From assembly GCF_008629685.1 (NCBI RefSeq), contig NZ_VWSF01000034.1, positions 1-51,902 on the forward strand: a stretch of DNA of 51,902 bases, written 5' to 3'. Source of the stretch: Adhaeribacter rhizoryzae. Its GTDB lineage: Bacteria; Bacteroidota; Bacteroidia; Cytophagales; Hymenobacteraceae. Under the pieces are notes generated by a model that was not told the origin of the DNA, did no database searches, and saw only the letters and a program-made list of their open reading frames with translations. Positions 34,100-42,443 of this stretch are shown here, in pieces. Every line of letters begins with the position of its first letter. Position 1 is the first letter of the stretch. Both the position numbers and the translations under genes were made by a program.

Positions 34100-35200
34100 A
34101 TGGCAGCCGGATATAGATTTACCGATTATATACCACCCCAAGACGATAAAACCGGGTTTGAGTCGTTGCTGCAGATTTTTATGCAGCTTATTACCATTAC
34201 GTCCGGCGATGTGGGCGAAGCGCTTTCGTGGCTTAGCTCCCTGGATAAACAATATAACCTCACCAATAACGAGTACGGCATTGGTAACTTTATTGAAGAC
34301 CTGAAAGCCAAAGGCTATATTGATGAAAATGAACAGCAGAAAGGCTCTTTTGAGCTTACCTCTAAAAGCGAAATAAACCTGCGCCGCAGTGCTTTAGAAG
34401 AAATATTTGGTAAGCTGAAAAAGTCGGGCAAAGGCAACCATACTACGCCGCATACGGGGCAAGGCGACGAGGCCAGCACCGATCGGCGGGAGTTTCAGTT
34501 CGGCGATACGCTGGAGCAGATTGCCATGACCGATTCTATCCGGAATGCGCAGTTAAACCACGGCTTGGGCGATTTTTTCCTGACCGAAAATGATTTGGAA
34601 GTAACCGAGCGGGAACACAAAAGCCAGACTTCTACCGTACTCATGATTGATATTTCGCACTCGATGATTTTGTACGGCGAAGACCGGATTACGCCTGCCA
34701 AAAAAGTTGCCATGGCTTTGGCCGAGCTGATTACGCAGAAGTACCCGAAAGATACTTTGGATATTATTGTTTTCGGCAACGATGCCTGGCAGATTACGAT
34801 TAAAGATTTGCCCTATTTAACCGTAGGGCCTTACCATACCAATACCGTAGCGGGTCTGGAACTGGCCATGGATATTCTGCGCAAGCGCAAAGCTGCCAAT
34901 AAGCAAATATTTATGATTACCGATGGCAAGCCAACCTGCCTGAAAGAAGGCTTACGTTATTACAAAAACAGCTTTGGCCTGGACCGAAAAGTAGTAAATA
35001 AAACCTTGACCCTGGCTGCCCAATGCCGCCGGATTAAAATACCAATTACCACGTTTATGATTGCCTCCGACCCGTATTTAAAGCAATTTGTAGATGAATT
35101 TACGAAAGTAAACAACGGCAAAGCTTATTACAGCAGCCTCAAAGGTTTAGGCCACTTAATATTTGAAGACTACAGCCGCAATCGGCGGAAAACATTTTAA
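34100..35200 (+). CDS. Cytosolic VWA-domain protein, partner of the AAA+ ATPase
   Basis: A 366-residue protein without signal or membrane helix. The N-terminal third is helical with a winged-helix-like piece ('GNFIEDLKAKGYIDENE'). From about residue 178 there is a von Willebrand A domain with a complete metal site: 'VLMIDISHSMILYGED' (Asp184, Ser186, Ser188), then 'GPYHTNTVAGLELAMDIL' and 'IFMITDGKPTC'. Such VWA proteins pair with MoxR/Mg-chelatase-type ATPases, whose gene follows 234 bases downstream. Unlike Bat-type VWA proteins it lacks membrane anchors. The target of the pair is unknown. Confidence 0.85.
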   Translation: MAAGYRFTDYIPPQDDKTGFESLLQIFMQLITITSGDVGEALSWLSSLDKQYNLTNNEYGIGNFIEDLKAKGYIDENEQQKGSFELTSKSEINLRRSALEEIFGKLKKSGKGNHTTPHTGQGDEASTDRREFQFGDTLEQIAMTDSIRNAQLNHGLGDFFLTENDLEVTEREHKSQTSTVLMIDISHSMILYGEDRITPAKKVAMALAELITQKYPKDTLDIIVFGNDAWQITIKDLPYLTVGPYHTNTVAGLELAMDILRKRKAANKQIFMITDGKPTCLKEGLRYYKNSFGLDRKVVNKTLTLAAQCRRIKIPITTFMIASDPYLKQFVDEFTKVNNGKAYYSSLKGLGHLIFEDYSRNRRKTF

Positions 35201-35277
35201 GTAAGTACTAATATTTACATTCATTTTGAATTTATTATTGATGTTACGCAGAATTTAAAATCATCATGAGGGTATCC

Positions 35278-35344
35278 ACACCTGTCATTCAGGAGGAAAC
35301 TATTTAGCAAGCAGCCAAATAGTTTCCTCCTGAATGACAGGTGT
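35278..35344. repeat. Perfect 28+28-bp hairpin between the VWA and AAA+ genes
   Basis: Bases 35278-35305 are the exact reverse complement of 35317-35344, with an 11-base loop at 35306-35316. There is no T-run after the stem on the plus strand. Outer ends are ACACCTGTCATTCAGG and its complement. It may be a palindromic mobile element or an RNA structure that separates expression of the two genes. Confidence 0.9.
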
Positions 35345-35374
35345 AACCTTCTGAAAGCGAATGAATACATGACT

Positions 35375-35382
35375 TAATTTTG
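35375..35382 (+). promoter_or_regulatory. Possible -7 promoter box of the AAA+ gene
   Basis: TAATTTTG fits the Bacteroidota TAnnTTTG element, 31 bases after the hairpin. No good -33 TTTG lies 18-21 bases upstream, so this is a weak call. It would give a leader of about 45 bases. Confidence 0.35.
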
Positions 35383-35434
35383 CGTACTGTCATTTTTATA
35401 GTTAAGAGCTATTATCCATTGTAAAAACTGATTC

Positions 35435-36976
35435 ATGAATTATAAAGATGTCACCCCCCAGAATTTATTAAAAATTACGACGCTTGGGCAATTGCGGGCG
35501 GCTGGTTACGAACCTAAATCAGTAAAACAGGAATTGCGCGATAATTTAATTGCAAAACTCCGGAACAAGGAAGAAGTTTTCCCGGGCATCTGGGGCTACG
35601 AAGAAACCGTTATTCCGGATATGCAGCGGGCTATTTTATCGATGCACCACATTAACCTGCTCGGTTTGCGCGGACAAGCCAAAACCCGCCTGGCCCGTAT
35701 GCTGGTTGAATTACTCGATGAATATATTCCGGTTGTAGCTGGCTCTGAACTGAACGATGACCCGCTGCAGCCTTTATCAGTATTTGCGAAACATTTAATT
35801 CAGGAGAAGGGTGATGATACGCCGGTAGCCTGGATGCATCGCTCGGAACGTTATACCGAAAAACTGGCCACGCCCGATGTATCGGTAGCCGATTTAATTG
35901 GCGATGCCGACCCGATTAAAGCCGCCACTTTAAAACTGCCGTATTCCGATGAGCGGGTTATTCATTTTGGTTTAATTCCGCGTTCGCATAGGGGAATATT
36001 TGTAATTAACGAATTACCCGATTTACAGGCCCGTATTCAGGTTTCGCTGTTTAATATTTTGCAGGAAGGCGATATTCAGATTCGGGGTTTTAAAGTGCGT
36101 TTGCCGTTAGATATTCAGTTTGTGTTTACGGCTAACCCAGAAGATTATACCAACCGCGGTAGCATTGTAACACCGCTTAAAGACCGTATCGACAGCCAGA
36201 TAATCACGCATTACCCAAAATCGATTGAGGTGGGTAAAAAAATTACCTTGCAGGAAGCTAGAATTCACGAAGAGCAACAGCAAATTGTTACTACCAACCA
36301 ATTGGTAAGCGACCTGATTGAACAAGTGGCCATGGAAGCCCGCGAAAGTGAATTTGTAGATGCCAAAAGTGGAGTATCAGCTCGTTTAACCATATCGGCT
36401 TACGAAAATACCATTAGCGCCGCCGAACGCCGGGCGCTGATAAACGGCGAAACGCAGACTTTTGTGCGGATAACCGATTTCTTAGCAGCCGTGCCGGCAC
36501 TTACGGGTAAAGTAGAATTGGTGTACGAAGGCGAGCAGGAAGGCCCGTCTATTGTGGCCCAAAAGCTTATGGGTAAAGCCATCCGGAACCAGTTTCTGAA
36601 TTATTTCCCGGACCCCGACAAGCAGAAAAAACTAAAAGAGCAAAATGCTTACAAGAAAATAACCGATTGGTTTGGTGAGGGCAATACGTTGGACGTTCTG
36701 CAGGATATGTCGGCGGCCGAATACAACAAAAGCCTGAACAGCGTGCCGGGCTTATCTGCGCTGGTAGACAAACTCCACAGTAAATCTGATGCGCAAACCA
36801 AATTATTTCTGATGGAGTTCTGCCTGCACGGCTTAGCCGAACACAGTCTTATTAGTAGGAATAAATTAACGGCTGGTTTGCAGTTTAAAGATTTATTAAG
36901 CAGTATGTTTACCATGCCCACTTTCTCCGACGACGATGACGACGAGGAAGATTATGGTAAACGCAAGAAGCGGTAA
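35435..36976 (+). CDS. MoxR/Mg-chelatase-like AAA+ ATPase
   Basis: A 513-residue ATPase. Walker A is 'GLRGQAKT' (residues 77-84), preceded by the helical 'FPGIWGYEETVIPDMQRAIL'. Walker B lies in 'GIFVINELPDL' with Asn192-Glu193 where Asp-Glu is more usual. Sensor 1 is in 'FVFTANPEDYTNRG' (Asn234), and an arginine-finger candidate Arg251 is in 'TPLKDRIDSQI'. The C-terminus is strongly acidic ('DDDDDEEDYGKRKKR'). With the VWA protein upstream it probably forms an ATPase-adaptor complex that remodels a target. It has its own strong terminator. The TA operon lies convergently next to it. Confidence 0.88.
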   Translation: MNYKDVTPQNLLKITTLGQLRAAGYEPKSVKQELRDNLIAKLRNKEEVFPGIWGYEETVIPDMQRAILSMHHINLLGLRGQAKTRLARMLVELLDEYIPVVAGSELNDDPLQPLSVFAKHLIQEKGDDTPVAWMHRSERYTEKLATPDVSVADLIGDADPIKAATLKLPYSDERVIHFGLIPRSHRGIFVINELPDLQARIQVSLFNILQEGDIQIRGFKVRLPLDIQFVFTANPEDYTNRGSIVTPLKDRIDSQIITHYPKSIEVGKKITLQEARIHEEQQQIVTTNQLVSDLIEQVAMEARESEFVDAKSGVSARLTISAYENTISAAERRALINGETQTFVRITDFLAAVPALTGKVELVYEGEQEGPSIVAQKLMGKAIRNQFLNYFPDPDKQKKLKEQNAYKKITDWFGEGNTLDVLQDMSAAEYNKSLNSVPGLSALVDKLHSKSDAQTKLFLMEFCLHGLAEHSLISRNKLTAGLQFKDLLSSMFTMPTFSDDDDDEEDYGKRKKR

Positions 36977-37004
36977 TACTTGATTATTTATTTTTCATTA
37001 AGAA

Positions 37005-37028
37005 GAGCAGCCAACGGGCTGCTTTTTT
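37005..37028 (+). terminator. Intrinsic terminator after the AAA+ gene
   Basis: Stem AGCAGCC / GGCTGCT with a 4-base loop, followed by a run of seven Ts. It sits between the convergent AAA+ gene and the toxin gene. Confidence 0.85.
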
Positions 37029-37031
37029 TAT

Positions 37032-37520
37032 TTACTCCTTTTTCTTCCGGACTGCCAATTCTTTATCTATTTTAATAAACCGGTAATCGTAAACAAAAGG
37101 CTCTTTAGATTTGAGGCTTACTTTGCTAAAATCAGGGTGACGGGAATTAATTACAAAGTTGTATTCGGCGGGAACCACGGCCGAAGGCACTTTTAAAAGC
37201 AAGGTTTTGCCGGCTTCGTACCAAGCCGAACCGATGGGTTGGGTTTGTGCGTAACTGCTTTCTAATTTCCAGCCAGTTGGTAATTCTTGAGGTGTAATGG
37301 TAGTAATGGGTAAATCATCTGGTACTTCCAGTATCATTACCACAAATCTTGCACCCAGTATGCCTTGACCCATTTTATGTACCATATTTTCCATGGAAGC
37401 CAAAGAGCGACTGGAGCCGGAATAAATAACAAACTGGCCATCGTAGTTCCAGCGGCCCGAGAAGCCAGGCGCGTACAGCCGGTCAGAGAACCGTTCAAAA
37501 ACAATCCGGTAAAGCTCCAT
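37032..37520 (-). CDS. RES-domain toxin
   Basis: A 162-residue RES-fold toxin, related to MbcT/ParT, which attack NAD+ or ADP-ribosylate targets. The N-terminal Arg5, 'GRWN' (residues 22-25), Tyr33 and the 'SRSLASMENMVH' stretch with Glu44 match the conserved active-site region. The gene lies 2 bases after the antitoxin stop, in the usual order antitoxin then toxin. The C-terminus is short and basic. RES toxins of this size are compact and form dimers inside a heterohexamer with the antitoxin. No degradation of the reading frame is visible, so it is likely functional. Confidence 0.9.
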   Translation of the reverse strand: MELYRIVFERFSDRLYAPGFSGRWNYDGQFVIYSGSSRSLASMENMVHKMGQGILGARFVVMILEVPDDLPITTITPQELPTGWKLESSYAQTQPIGSAWYEAGKTLLLKVPSAVVPAEYNFVINSRHPDFSKVSLKSKEPFVYDYRFIKIDKELAVRKKKE

Positions 37521-37522
37521 GC

Positions 37523-37930
37523 TTAAGCAGCGTAGCCGTGGGCCAGGCGCATTAGTTGTTTCTCTACCTCCATAATGCCCGATATAGAATGCAATAATTC
37601 CATGGGACTTTTATTTTCCAATCCCGGCGAGGGGATACCCAGCCAATCCATAAATTCCGGCGTAGAGCCAAATAATTCGTCGCCGAATGAAAAAAGGCGA
37701 TGCAATTGCAAGAGCTTTTCGGCCGAATCGCGGGTAAATAGTTTATTAGATTTGCGGTAATTATCTACTGTTTTGGGATCAATGCCTACCAAACTGGCCA
37801 GTTCATCTTTACGCAAGCCCGAGTGCCGGAGTAAATTAATAAAGTAAATGGCATCTACGCCTTCCTGAGCCTTGTTTACTAAAGCCAGGTTATCTTTTAC
37901 CACAAATAAATCATCAACAAGTGCTGCCAT
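37523..37930 (-). CDS. Xre/MbcA/ParS-family antitoxin (DUF2384)
   Basis: A 135-residue antitoxin with an N-terminal helix-turn-helix (about residues 35-65, 'LRKDELASLVGIDPKTVDNYRK') and a C-terminal DUF2384 toxin-binding domain ('ELFGSTPEFMDWLGIPSPGLENKSPMELLHSISGIMEVEKQLMRLAHG'). The 'F-x-x-W-L-x-x-P' and 'S-P-x-x-L' features match MbcA/ParS antitoxins. The gene is first in the operon; the toxin gene follows after 2 bases. It probably represses its own promoter through the paired boxes at 37967-37997. Confidence 0.93.
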   Translation of the reverse strand: MAALVDDLFVVKDNLALVNKAQEGVDAIYFINLLRHSGLRKDELASLVGIDPKTVDNYRKSNKLFTRDSAEKLLQLHRLFSFGDELFGSTPEFMDWLGIPSPGLENKSPMELLHSISGIMEVEKQLMRLAHGYAA

Positions 37931-37966
37931 ATAAATGCTAATTATTAGTTGCTGATTTAAATATAC

Positions 37967-37997
37967 GGAAATTTTCTAAATAAAAATGAAAATTTCC
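37967..37997. promoter_or_regulatory. Operator-like paired boxes upstream of the antitoxin
   Basis: GGAAATTTTC at 37967-37976 and its exact reverse complement GAAAATTTCC at 37988-37997 are centred 21 bases apart, two helical turns, 37-67 bases upstream of the antitoxin ATG. Each box is itself close to a palindrome. This fits a dimeric Xre repressor binding two sites on one face of the DNA. Confidence 0.7.
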
Positions 37998-38115
37998 TGA
38001 AAAATATTACTGGTTAGGTTCTGCTGAATCTCTGAAAAGTAAAAAGGTGAGGAATAACATACCTTTTTTAGGTAAGCTCCAGTAAAAGAAAATTCAAAGC
38101 TGCCCGAAACCAATA

Positions 38116-38562
38116 ATGGAAATATTCCTAACCGAACTAATAAATGAAAACACACCGGCTTTAATAGCTAGTCCGGCCCAGATGGGCGTAGAAGGTACCA
38201 TAATTAACCTGGTACAATGGCTGAAATTATTGCTGGAAACTTTAGGCGCGCTGATTATCGGAATTGGGGTATTCATAGCCGGTTATTACTTATTCCGGAG
38301 ACTGGTACCGCCGGAGCAAACCAATTATAATCGTATCCGGATAATTCTGGCCCGTTATTTAGCGCTGGCGTTGGAGTTTCAGTTAGGAGCCGATATTCTC
38401 TCTACGGCTATTGCGCCCAGCTGGGACCAAATTGGTAAGTTAGGCGCTATCGCTATTATCCGAACTGCTCTTAATTATTTTCTATCCAAAGAGATGAAAG
38501 AAGAACGGGAAGCCACCGGCCAAACCGACTTAAAAGAAGTACCGGAAAATAAATTAACGTAA
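38116..38562 (+). CDS. DUF1622 membrane protein
   Basis: A 148-residue protein with two or three transmembrane helices. 'VEGTIINLVQWLKLLLETLGALIIGIGVFIAGYYLF' and 'RIILARYLALALEFQLGADILSTAIAPSWDQIGKLGAIAIIRTALNYFLSKEM' are the DUF1622 signature. Function is unknown. It is divergent from the antitoxin gene, whose start lies 186 bases to the left with the operator between. The C-terminal tail is charged and cytoplasmic. It may share regulation with the TA operon only by proximity. Confidence 0.85.
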   Translation: MEIFLTELINENTPALIASPAQMGVEGTIINLVQWLKLLLETLGALIIGIGVFIAGYYLFRRLVPPEQTNYNRIRIILARYLALALEFQLGADILSTAIAPSWDQIGKLGAIAIIRTALNYFLSKEMKEEREATGQTDLKEVPENKLT

Positions 38563-38803
38563 AAAGAATACGGCGGAGAAATTTTGAAAACTAAAAGTAG
38601 GATTAAGTTTAAGCAAGCGTTCAGGAGCGTATACCTAATTCTTCGTTTTAAAGCCAAATAATCGGCTATTTAGATAAAAGTAGGGCGACAAAATTACTTT
38701 AATATACAAATTTTAAATAGTTTATATACTTAAAACTTATTACTTATAACTTTCCACTTACTTAGATAACACAATTATAAAGGAGTAAACACCACACAGC
38801 TAT

Positions 38804-39556
38804 ATGCCTATTTGGATAATTGCAGGCTTTTGGGGATTATTGGCCGGATCAGCGTTGCTGCTGGGTGCCGCTATCGGTTATTTTGCACCTGTAAGCCAGC
38901 GGGTAATTGCCAGTATCATGGCCTTTGGGAGCGGGGTTTTAATTTCGGCGCTGTCTTTAGAGCTGATGGATGAAGCGTTCAGGCAAGGCGGATTTGATGC
39001 AACGGCCATAGGCTTTTTAAGCGGAGCGGTTATTTTTACCCTGGCTAACTGGTTATTAACCCGGTGGGGCGCTCACCACCGAAAGCGCTCTGGTACCCAA
39101 CAACCCACCGAATCCCAAACCAGCGGCAGCGGCATGGCGCTGGCCATCGGGGCCTTAATAGATGGAATACCGGAGTCTATAGTAATTGGCATTAGCATGA
39201 TTGCCGGTACAGGGGTAAGTTTGGTAGCCGTAGCCGCCATTTTTTTATCTAACCTGCCCGAAGGCTTATCTAGTGCGGCCGGCATGAAAAAAGCAAAACG
39301 CTCGGCCGGCTATATTTTTGGGGTTTGGGGAAGCATTGCGCTAATTTCGGGAGGCGCGTCCATTGCCGGATACACCATTTTTGATCATTTTTCCCAGAAT
39401 GTAATAGCCGGTATAACAGCGCTGGCAGCCGGGGCCATTCTGGCTATGGTAGCCGATACCATGATTCCGGAGGCTTTTGAGGAAGCTCATAATTTTACCG
39501 GGCTTATTACAGTACTGGGCTTTTTAACGGCATTCTTTCTGACAAAATTTGCCTAA
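38804..39556 (+). CDS. ZIP-family metal transporter
   Basis: A 250-residue inner-membrane protein with about 8 helices. It has the metal-site motifs of ZIP transporters: 'LAIGALIDGIPESIVIGIS' and 'FLSNLPEGLSSAAGMKKA', plus 'AFGSGVLISALSLELMDEA' and the C-terminal 'GAILAMVADTMIPEAFEEAH'. Divalent metals such as zinc are the usual substrates; direction is normally inward. The cytoplasmic loop (about residues 85-110) holds 'GAHHRKRSGTQQ', with a His pair that could bind metal but is shorter than in eukaryotic ZIPs. Monocistronic, with a strong terminator downstream. Confidence 0.93.
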   Translation: MPIWIIAGFWGLLAGSALLLGAAIGYFAPVSQRVIASIMAFGSGVLISALSLELMDEAFRQGGFDATAIGFLSGAVIFTLANWLLTRWGAHHRKRSGTQQPTESQTSGSGMALAIGALIDGIPESIVIGISMIAGTGVSLVAVAAIFLSNLPEGLSSAAGMKKAKRSAGYIFGVWGSIALISGGASIAGYTIFDHFSQNVIAGITALAAGAILAMVADTMIPEAFEEAHNFTGLITVLGFLTAFFLTKFA

Positions 39557-39567
39557 CCATAATAAAT

Positions 39568-39601
39568 AAAAACGCCATCGAATATTTTCAATGGCGTTTT
39601 T
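39568..39601. terminator. Bidirectional terminator between ZIP and cyclophilin genes
   Basis: Stem AAAAACGCCAT / ATGGCGTTTTT with one mismatch near the loop. A-run on the left and T-run on the right suit both convergent genes. Confidence 0.85.
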
Positions 39602-39618
39602 ATTCAGGTAAAATTTAA

Positions 39619-40077
39619 TTAAGCCTCGTTTACCACAATTTTTTCAATCTTATCGCCGGCTTTAATCTGGTCGATTATATCTAAACCTTCTACCACCTTA
39701 CCAAAGCAAGTATGGTTACGATCGAGGTGAGCAGTATTGCGGCGGCTGTGGCAAATAAAGAACTGGGAACCACCAGTATTACGGCCGGCATGGGCCATCG
39801 ATAAAACACCCCGGTCGTGGTATTGGTTATCGCCGGTTAGTTCGCAATCAATTTTATAACCTGGGCCACCGGTTCCAGGCTGACCTTTAGCACCTTCACG
39901 GGTATTAGGGCAACCGCCTTGTATCACAAAATCCGGAATAACCCGGTGAAAGGCTAAGCCATCGTAATAACCCTTTTGGGCTAAATCAGTAAAGTTTTTA
40001 ACCGTTTTGGGCGCATCCTGCTCGTAAAACTCTACTTTCATTATGCCTTTCGCGGTGTGGATTTCAGCTGTTTTCAT
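39619..40077 (-). CDS. ppiB: Peptidyl-prolyl cis-trans isomerase, cyclophilin type
   Basis: Speeds proline isomerisation during folding. The 152-residue single-domain cyclophilin has no signal peptide, so it is cytosolic. The active-site motif 'FHRVIPDFVIQGG' and 'GSQFFI' are intact. The later 'HLDRNHTCFGKV' differs a little from the usual 'HLDGKHTVFGKV', with Arg-Asn for Gly-Lys; the binding Trp position of eukaryotic cyclophilins is replaced by His, as is common in bacteria. Monocistronic; the rsgA stop lies 114 bases to the right. Confidence 0.95.
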   Translation of the reverse strand: MKTAEIHTAKGIMKVEFYEQDAPKTVKNFTDLAQKGYYDGLAFHRVIPDFVIQGGCPNTREGAKGQPGTGGPGYKIDCELTGDNQYHDRGVLSMAHAGRNTGGSQFFICHSRRNTAHLDRNHTCFGKVVEGLDIIDQIKAGDKIEKIVVNEA

Positions 40078-40191
40078 AAATATTTAACTGGTTTAAGTCG
40101 TAAACAATCCGGCAAAGTTAAAAATTCAGCCGGAGAGAAATTAGAATAAGTTAATTTTTTACGATTGCTTAGGAATACTATCAACTAATAT

Positions 40192-41115
40192 CTACCGCCG
40201 GTTATCTTCTTCGGCCAAAATGCTGCGGTAACTTTCGTAGCGGGTAAGGGCAATCTGGCCGGCCTTAACTGCTGGTATTACGGCGCAACCTGGTTCGTTC
40301 AGGTGGCGGCAGTTGTAATATTTGCAATCGTTCATGCGGTCGCGGATTTCCGGAAAAAAATGGCCTAACTCGTTGTTTTCAATATCAACCAACCCCAGTT
40401 CTTTAATGCCGGGGGTATCAATAATAAAAGAGTTAGGGTTAACTTCAAACATTTCGGCGAAGGTAGTGGTGTGCTTGCCTTTATCGGAGTAATCCGAAAT
40501 TTCAGAAGTTTTAAGCGCTAAATCGGGTACCAGTTTATTTATTAAAGTTGATTTACCTACGCCCGAATGGCCCGATACCAAACTGGTTTTATCCTGCATT
40601 ACGGCTTGTACAGCCTCCAGCCCAATTTCTTTTTCCGCGGAGCAGGAAATGCCGGGGTAGCCAATCTGGCTGTATAAACCCGAAATAGCTTCTTGGTAGC
40701 GACGGTCTTCTTCGTCGTATAAATCTATTTTGTTGTAAATAATCGTAACCGGAATATCATAGGCTTCAGCCGTAACTAAAAATCGATCGATAAAACCAAA
40801 AGAAGTGCGCGGCGACACCAGCGTAACTACCAGCAAGGCTTGATCCAGGTTGGCCGCAATAATATGGCTGTGCGCCGTTTTGTGCGTCGATTTACGGATA
40901 ATGTAATTTTGCCGCGGCTCGATGTGGTTGATGATAGCCGTATTTTCTTCGGAAGCTTCCCGCTCAAACATAACCCGGTCGCCAACGGCTAATGGATTGC
41001 TAACTTTAGCATCTTTTAGCTTAAACTTACCGCGTAACCGACAAGGATGCAGGTTGCCATCGGCATCGCGCACCAAATACCACGACCCCGTCGATTTAAT
41101 TACTACTCCTTTCAT
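40192..41115 (-). CDS. rsgA: Ribosome small-subunit GTPase RsgA
   Basis: A circularly permuted GTPase in late 30S subunit maturation. The protein is about 307 residues from the ATG at 41115. An in-frame ATG at 41130 would add 5 residues, but the 41115 start gives the typical 'MKGVVIKSTGSWYLV' and forms an ATGA overlap with the waaA stop. It has an OB domain first, then G-motifs in permuted order ('IIYNKIDL' G4, 'SGHSGVGKSTLIN' G1, 'DTPGIKELG' G3). The zinc knuckle ligands are in 'CKYYNCRHLNEPGCAV'. Translational coupling to waaA is likely. Confidence 0.95.
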   Translation of the reverse strand: MKGVVIKSTGSWYLVRDADGNLHPCRLRGKFKLKDAKVSNPLAVGDRVMFEREASEENTAIINHIEPRQNYIIRKSTHKTAHSHIIAANLDQALLVVTLVSPRTSFGFIDRFLVTAEAYDIPVTIIYNKIDLYDEEDRRYQEAISGLYSQIGYPGISCSAEKEIGLEAVQAVMQDKTSLVSGHSGVGKSTLINKLVPDLALKTSEISDYSDKGKHTTTFAEMFEVNPNSFIIDTPGIKELGLVDIENNELGHFFPEIRDRMNDCKYYNCRHLNEPGCAVIPAVKAGQIALTRYESYRSILAEEDNRR

Positions 41116-42386
41116 ACTTTTTGCAGCCATTGGTGTACTTGTCCCAGAATAATATCGGTAGCACCGGCCTGTTCGTGTACGTAGTTTTTTGCTTTGCGGG
41201 TAATAGCTTCGCGCTCGGCAACATTAGTAGCTATGCGGGTAAAAATAGCAGTTAGCTCCGCCGTATTCTGAATAGGGTTCGCCACGCCCAGTTCTACCAA
41301 ATCTATTGCTTCCTGAAATTTAAGGTAAGTTGGCCCGAAAAAAAGCGGTAACCCAAAAACCGCCGCCTCCAGCGTGTTGTGCAAGCCTTTGCCAAAAGCC
41401 CCGCCAATATAGGCATAGGTGCCGTAGCTATAAAGCGAGGAAAGCATGCCAATATTATCGATTAACAGCACCTGGTAATTGGCTACGGTAGCTTCCTGGG
41501 CCTGCGAAAACCGGATGGCTTGCCCTGGTAAATCAGCTACTATTTTATTTAATTCGTCCACATGAATCTCGTGCGGGGCAATAATAAATTTAACCTCGTT
41601 GGTGTGCTGCTTTATAAACGGTAGCAATATTTCCATATCCTGGGGCCAACTGCTGCCCACCACAAATATAGGTTTGCCGGCTTTAAATTGCTCTACCAAC
41701 GGAATAATTTTAACCGATGCCACCGTTTGCAGCACCCGGTCAAAACGGGTATCACCGGCTACCGTAATCTGGTTAAGACCAATATTTTGGAGTAAGGCGG
41801 CAGAGGCTTGGTTTTGCGTGAAAATATGCGTGAACAGCTTTAGGATGCCGCGGTAAAAGCCACCGTAAGGTTTAAAAAATAATTGCGAAGGCCGGAAAAT
41901 AGCCGAAACCGATATAGCCGGAATTTGCCGGCGGTGTAGTTCCGCTAAATAATAATACCAGAACTCGTACTTCACAAAAACGGCAAGCTTGGGCTGTACC
42001 AAATCTACAAACCGGCGGGCATTAGCCGCGCTATCCTGGGGCAGGTAAAATATGTAATGCGCACCGGCGTAGTTTTTTCGTACCTCATAACCGGAAGGGG
42101 AGAAGAAAGTAAGCAATATTTTATACTGCGGATATTCCGAAGAAAACTTCTCGATTAATGGTCGGCCTTGCTCAAACTCGCCCAACGAAGCACAATGAAA
42201 CCAAGCCACCGGTTGGGTGTTACCCGCGAGTTTATTTGGAATCTGTTCAAAAATATCTTTCCGGCCGGCTACCCATTGGGCTGCTTTCGCGTGAAAAGGC
42301 GCACTGACTTGCAGCAGCAGGCCATAGGCTTTGGTACCAAGAGAGTAGAGGAGGCGCGACAATATTTTAAACGTTATAGGGTACAA
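41112..42386 (-). CDS. waaA: Kdo transferase (3-deoxy-D-manno-octulosonic-acid transferase)
   Basis: Transfers Kdo from CMP-Kdo to lipid A precursor at the inner membrane, so the cell makes lipopolysaccharide. The 424-residue GT-B protein has 'WFHCASLGEFEQGRPLIEKF' (catalytic Glu region), 'FVKYEFWYYYLAEL', 'TVAGDTRFDRV', 'VVGSSWPQD' and the sugar-binding 'YAYIGGAFGKGLHNTLEAAVFGLPLFFGPTYLKFQEA'. The stop codon overlaps the rsgA start as ATGA. It supports a Gram-negative envelope and complements the glycan cluster at 24-32 kb, although the genes are not adjacent. Confidence 0.95.
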   Translation of the reverse strand: MYPITFKILSRLLYSLGTKAYGLLLQVSAPFHAKAAQWVAGRKDIFEQIPNKLAGNTQPVAWFHCASLGEFEQGRPLIEKFSSEYPQYKILLTFFSPSGYEVRKNYAGAHYIFYLPQDSAANARRFVDLVQPKLAVFVKYEFWYYYLAELHRRQIPAISVSAIFRPSQLFFKPYGGFYRGILKLFTHIFTQNQASAALLQNIGLNQITVAGDTRFDRVLQTVASVKIIPLVEQFKAGKPIFVVGSSWPQDMEILLPFIKQHTNEVKFIIAPHEIHVDELNKIVADLPGQAIRFSQAQEATVANYQVLLIDNIGMLSSLYSYGTYAYIGGAFGKGLHNTLEAAVFGLPLFFGPTYLKFQEAIDLVELGVANPIQNTAELTAIFTRIATNVAEREAITRKAKNYVHEQAGATDIILGQVHQWLQKV

Positions 42387-42390
42387 AAGT

Positions 42391-42419
42391 AAAAAGCCCC
42401 CGTTTAAAACGGAGGCTTT
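42391..42419 (-). terminator. Terminator of the peroxiredoxin gene
   Basis: Read on the minus strand, an AAAGCCTCCGTTT stem pairs with AAACGGGGGCTTT through one G-U pair and is followed by a T-run. It lies 24 bases past the peroxiredoxin stop codon. Confidence 0.78.
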
Positions 42420-42443
42420 CTCAAAACTAATATTTAAAAAGAA

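Noticed and set aside
35278-35344. Reading the long hairpin as an intrinsic terminator of the VWA gene
   Set aside because: No T-run follows the stem, so it is listed as a repeat/hairpin instead.
41116-41130. A 5-residue longer RsgA start
   Set aside because: The ATG at 41115 gives the family-typical N-terminus and an ATGA overlap with the waaA stop.
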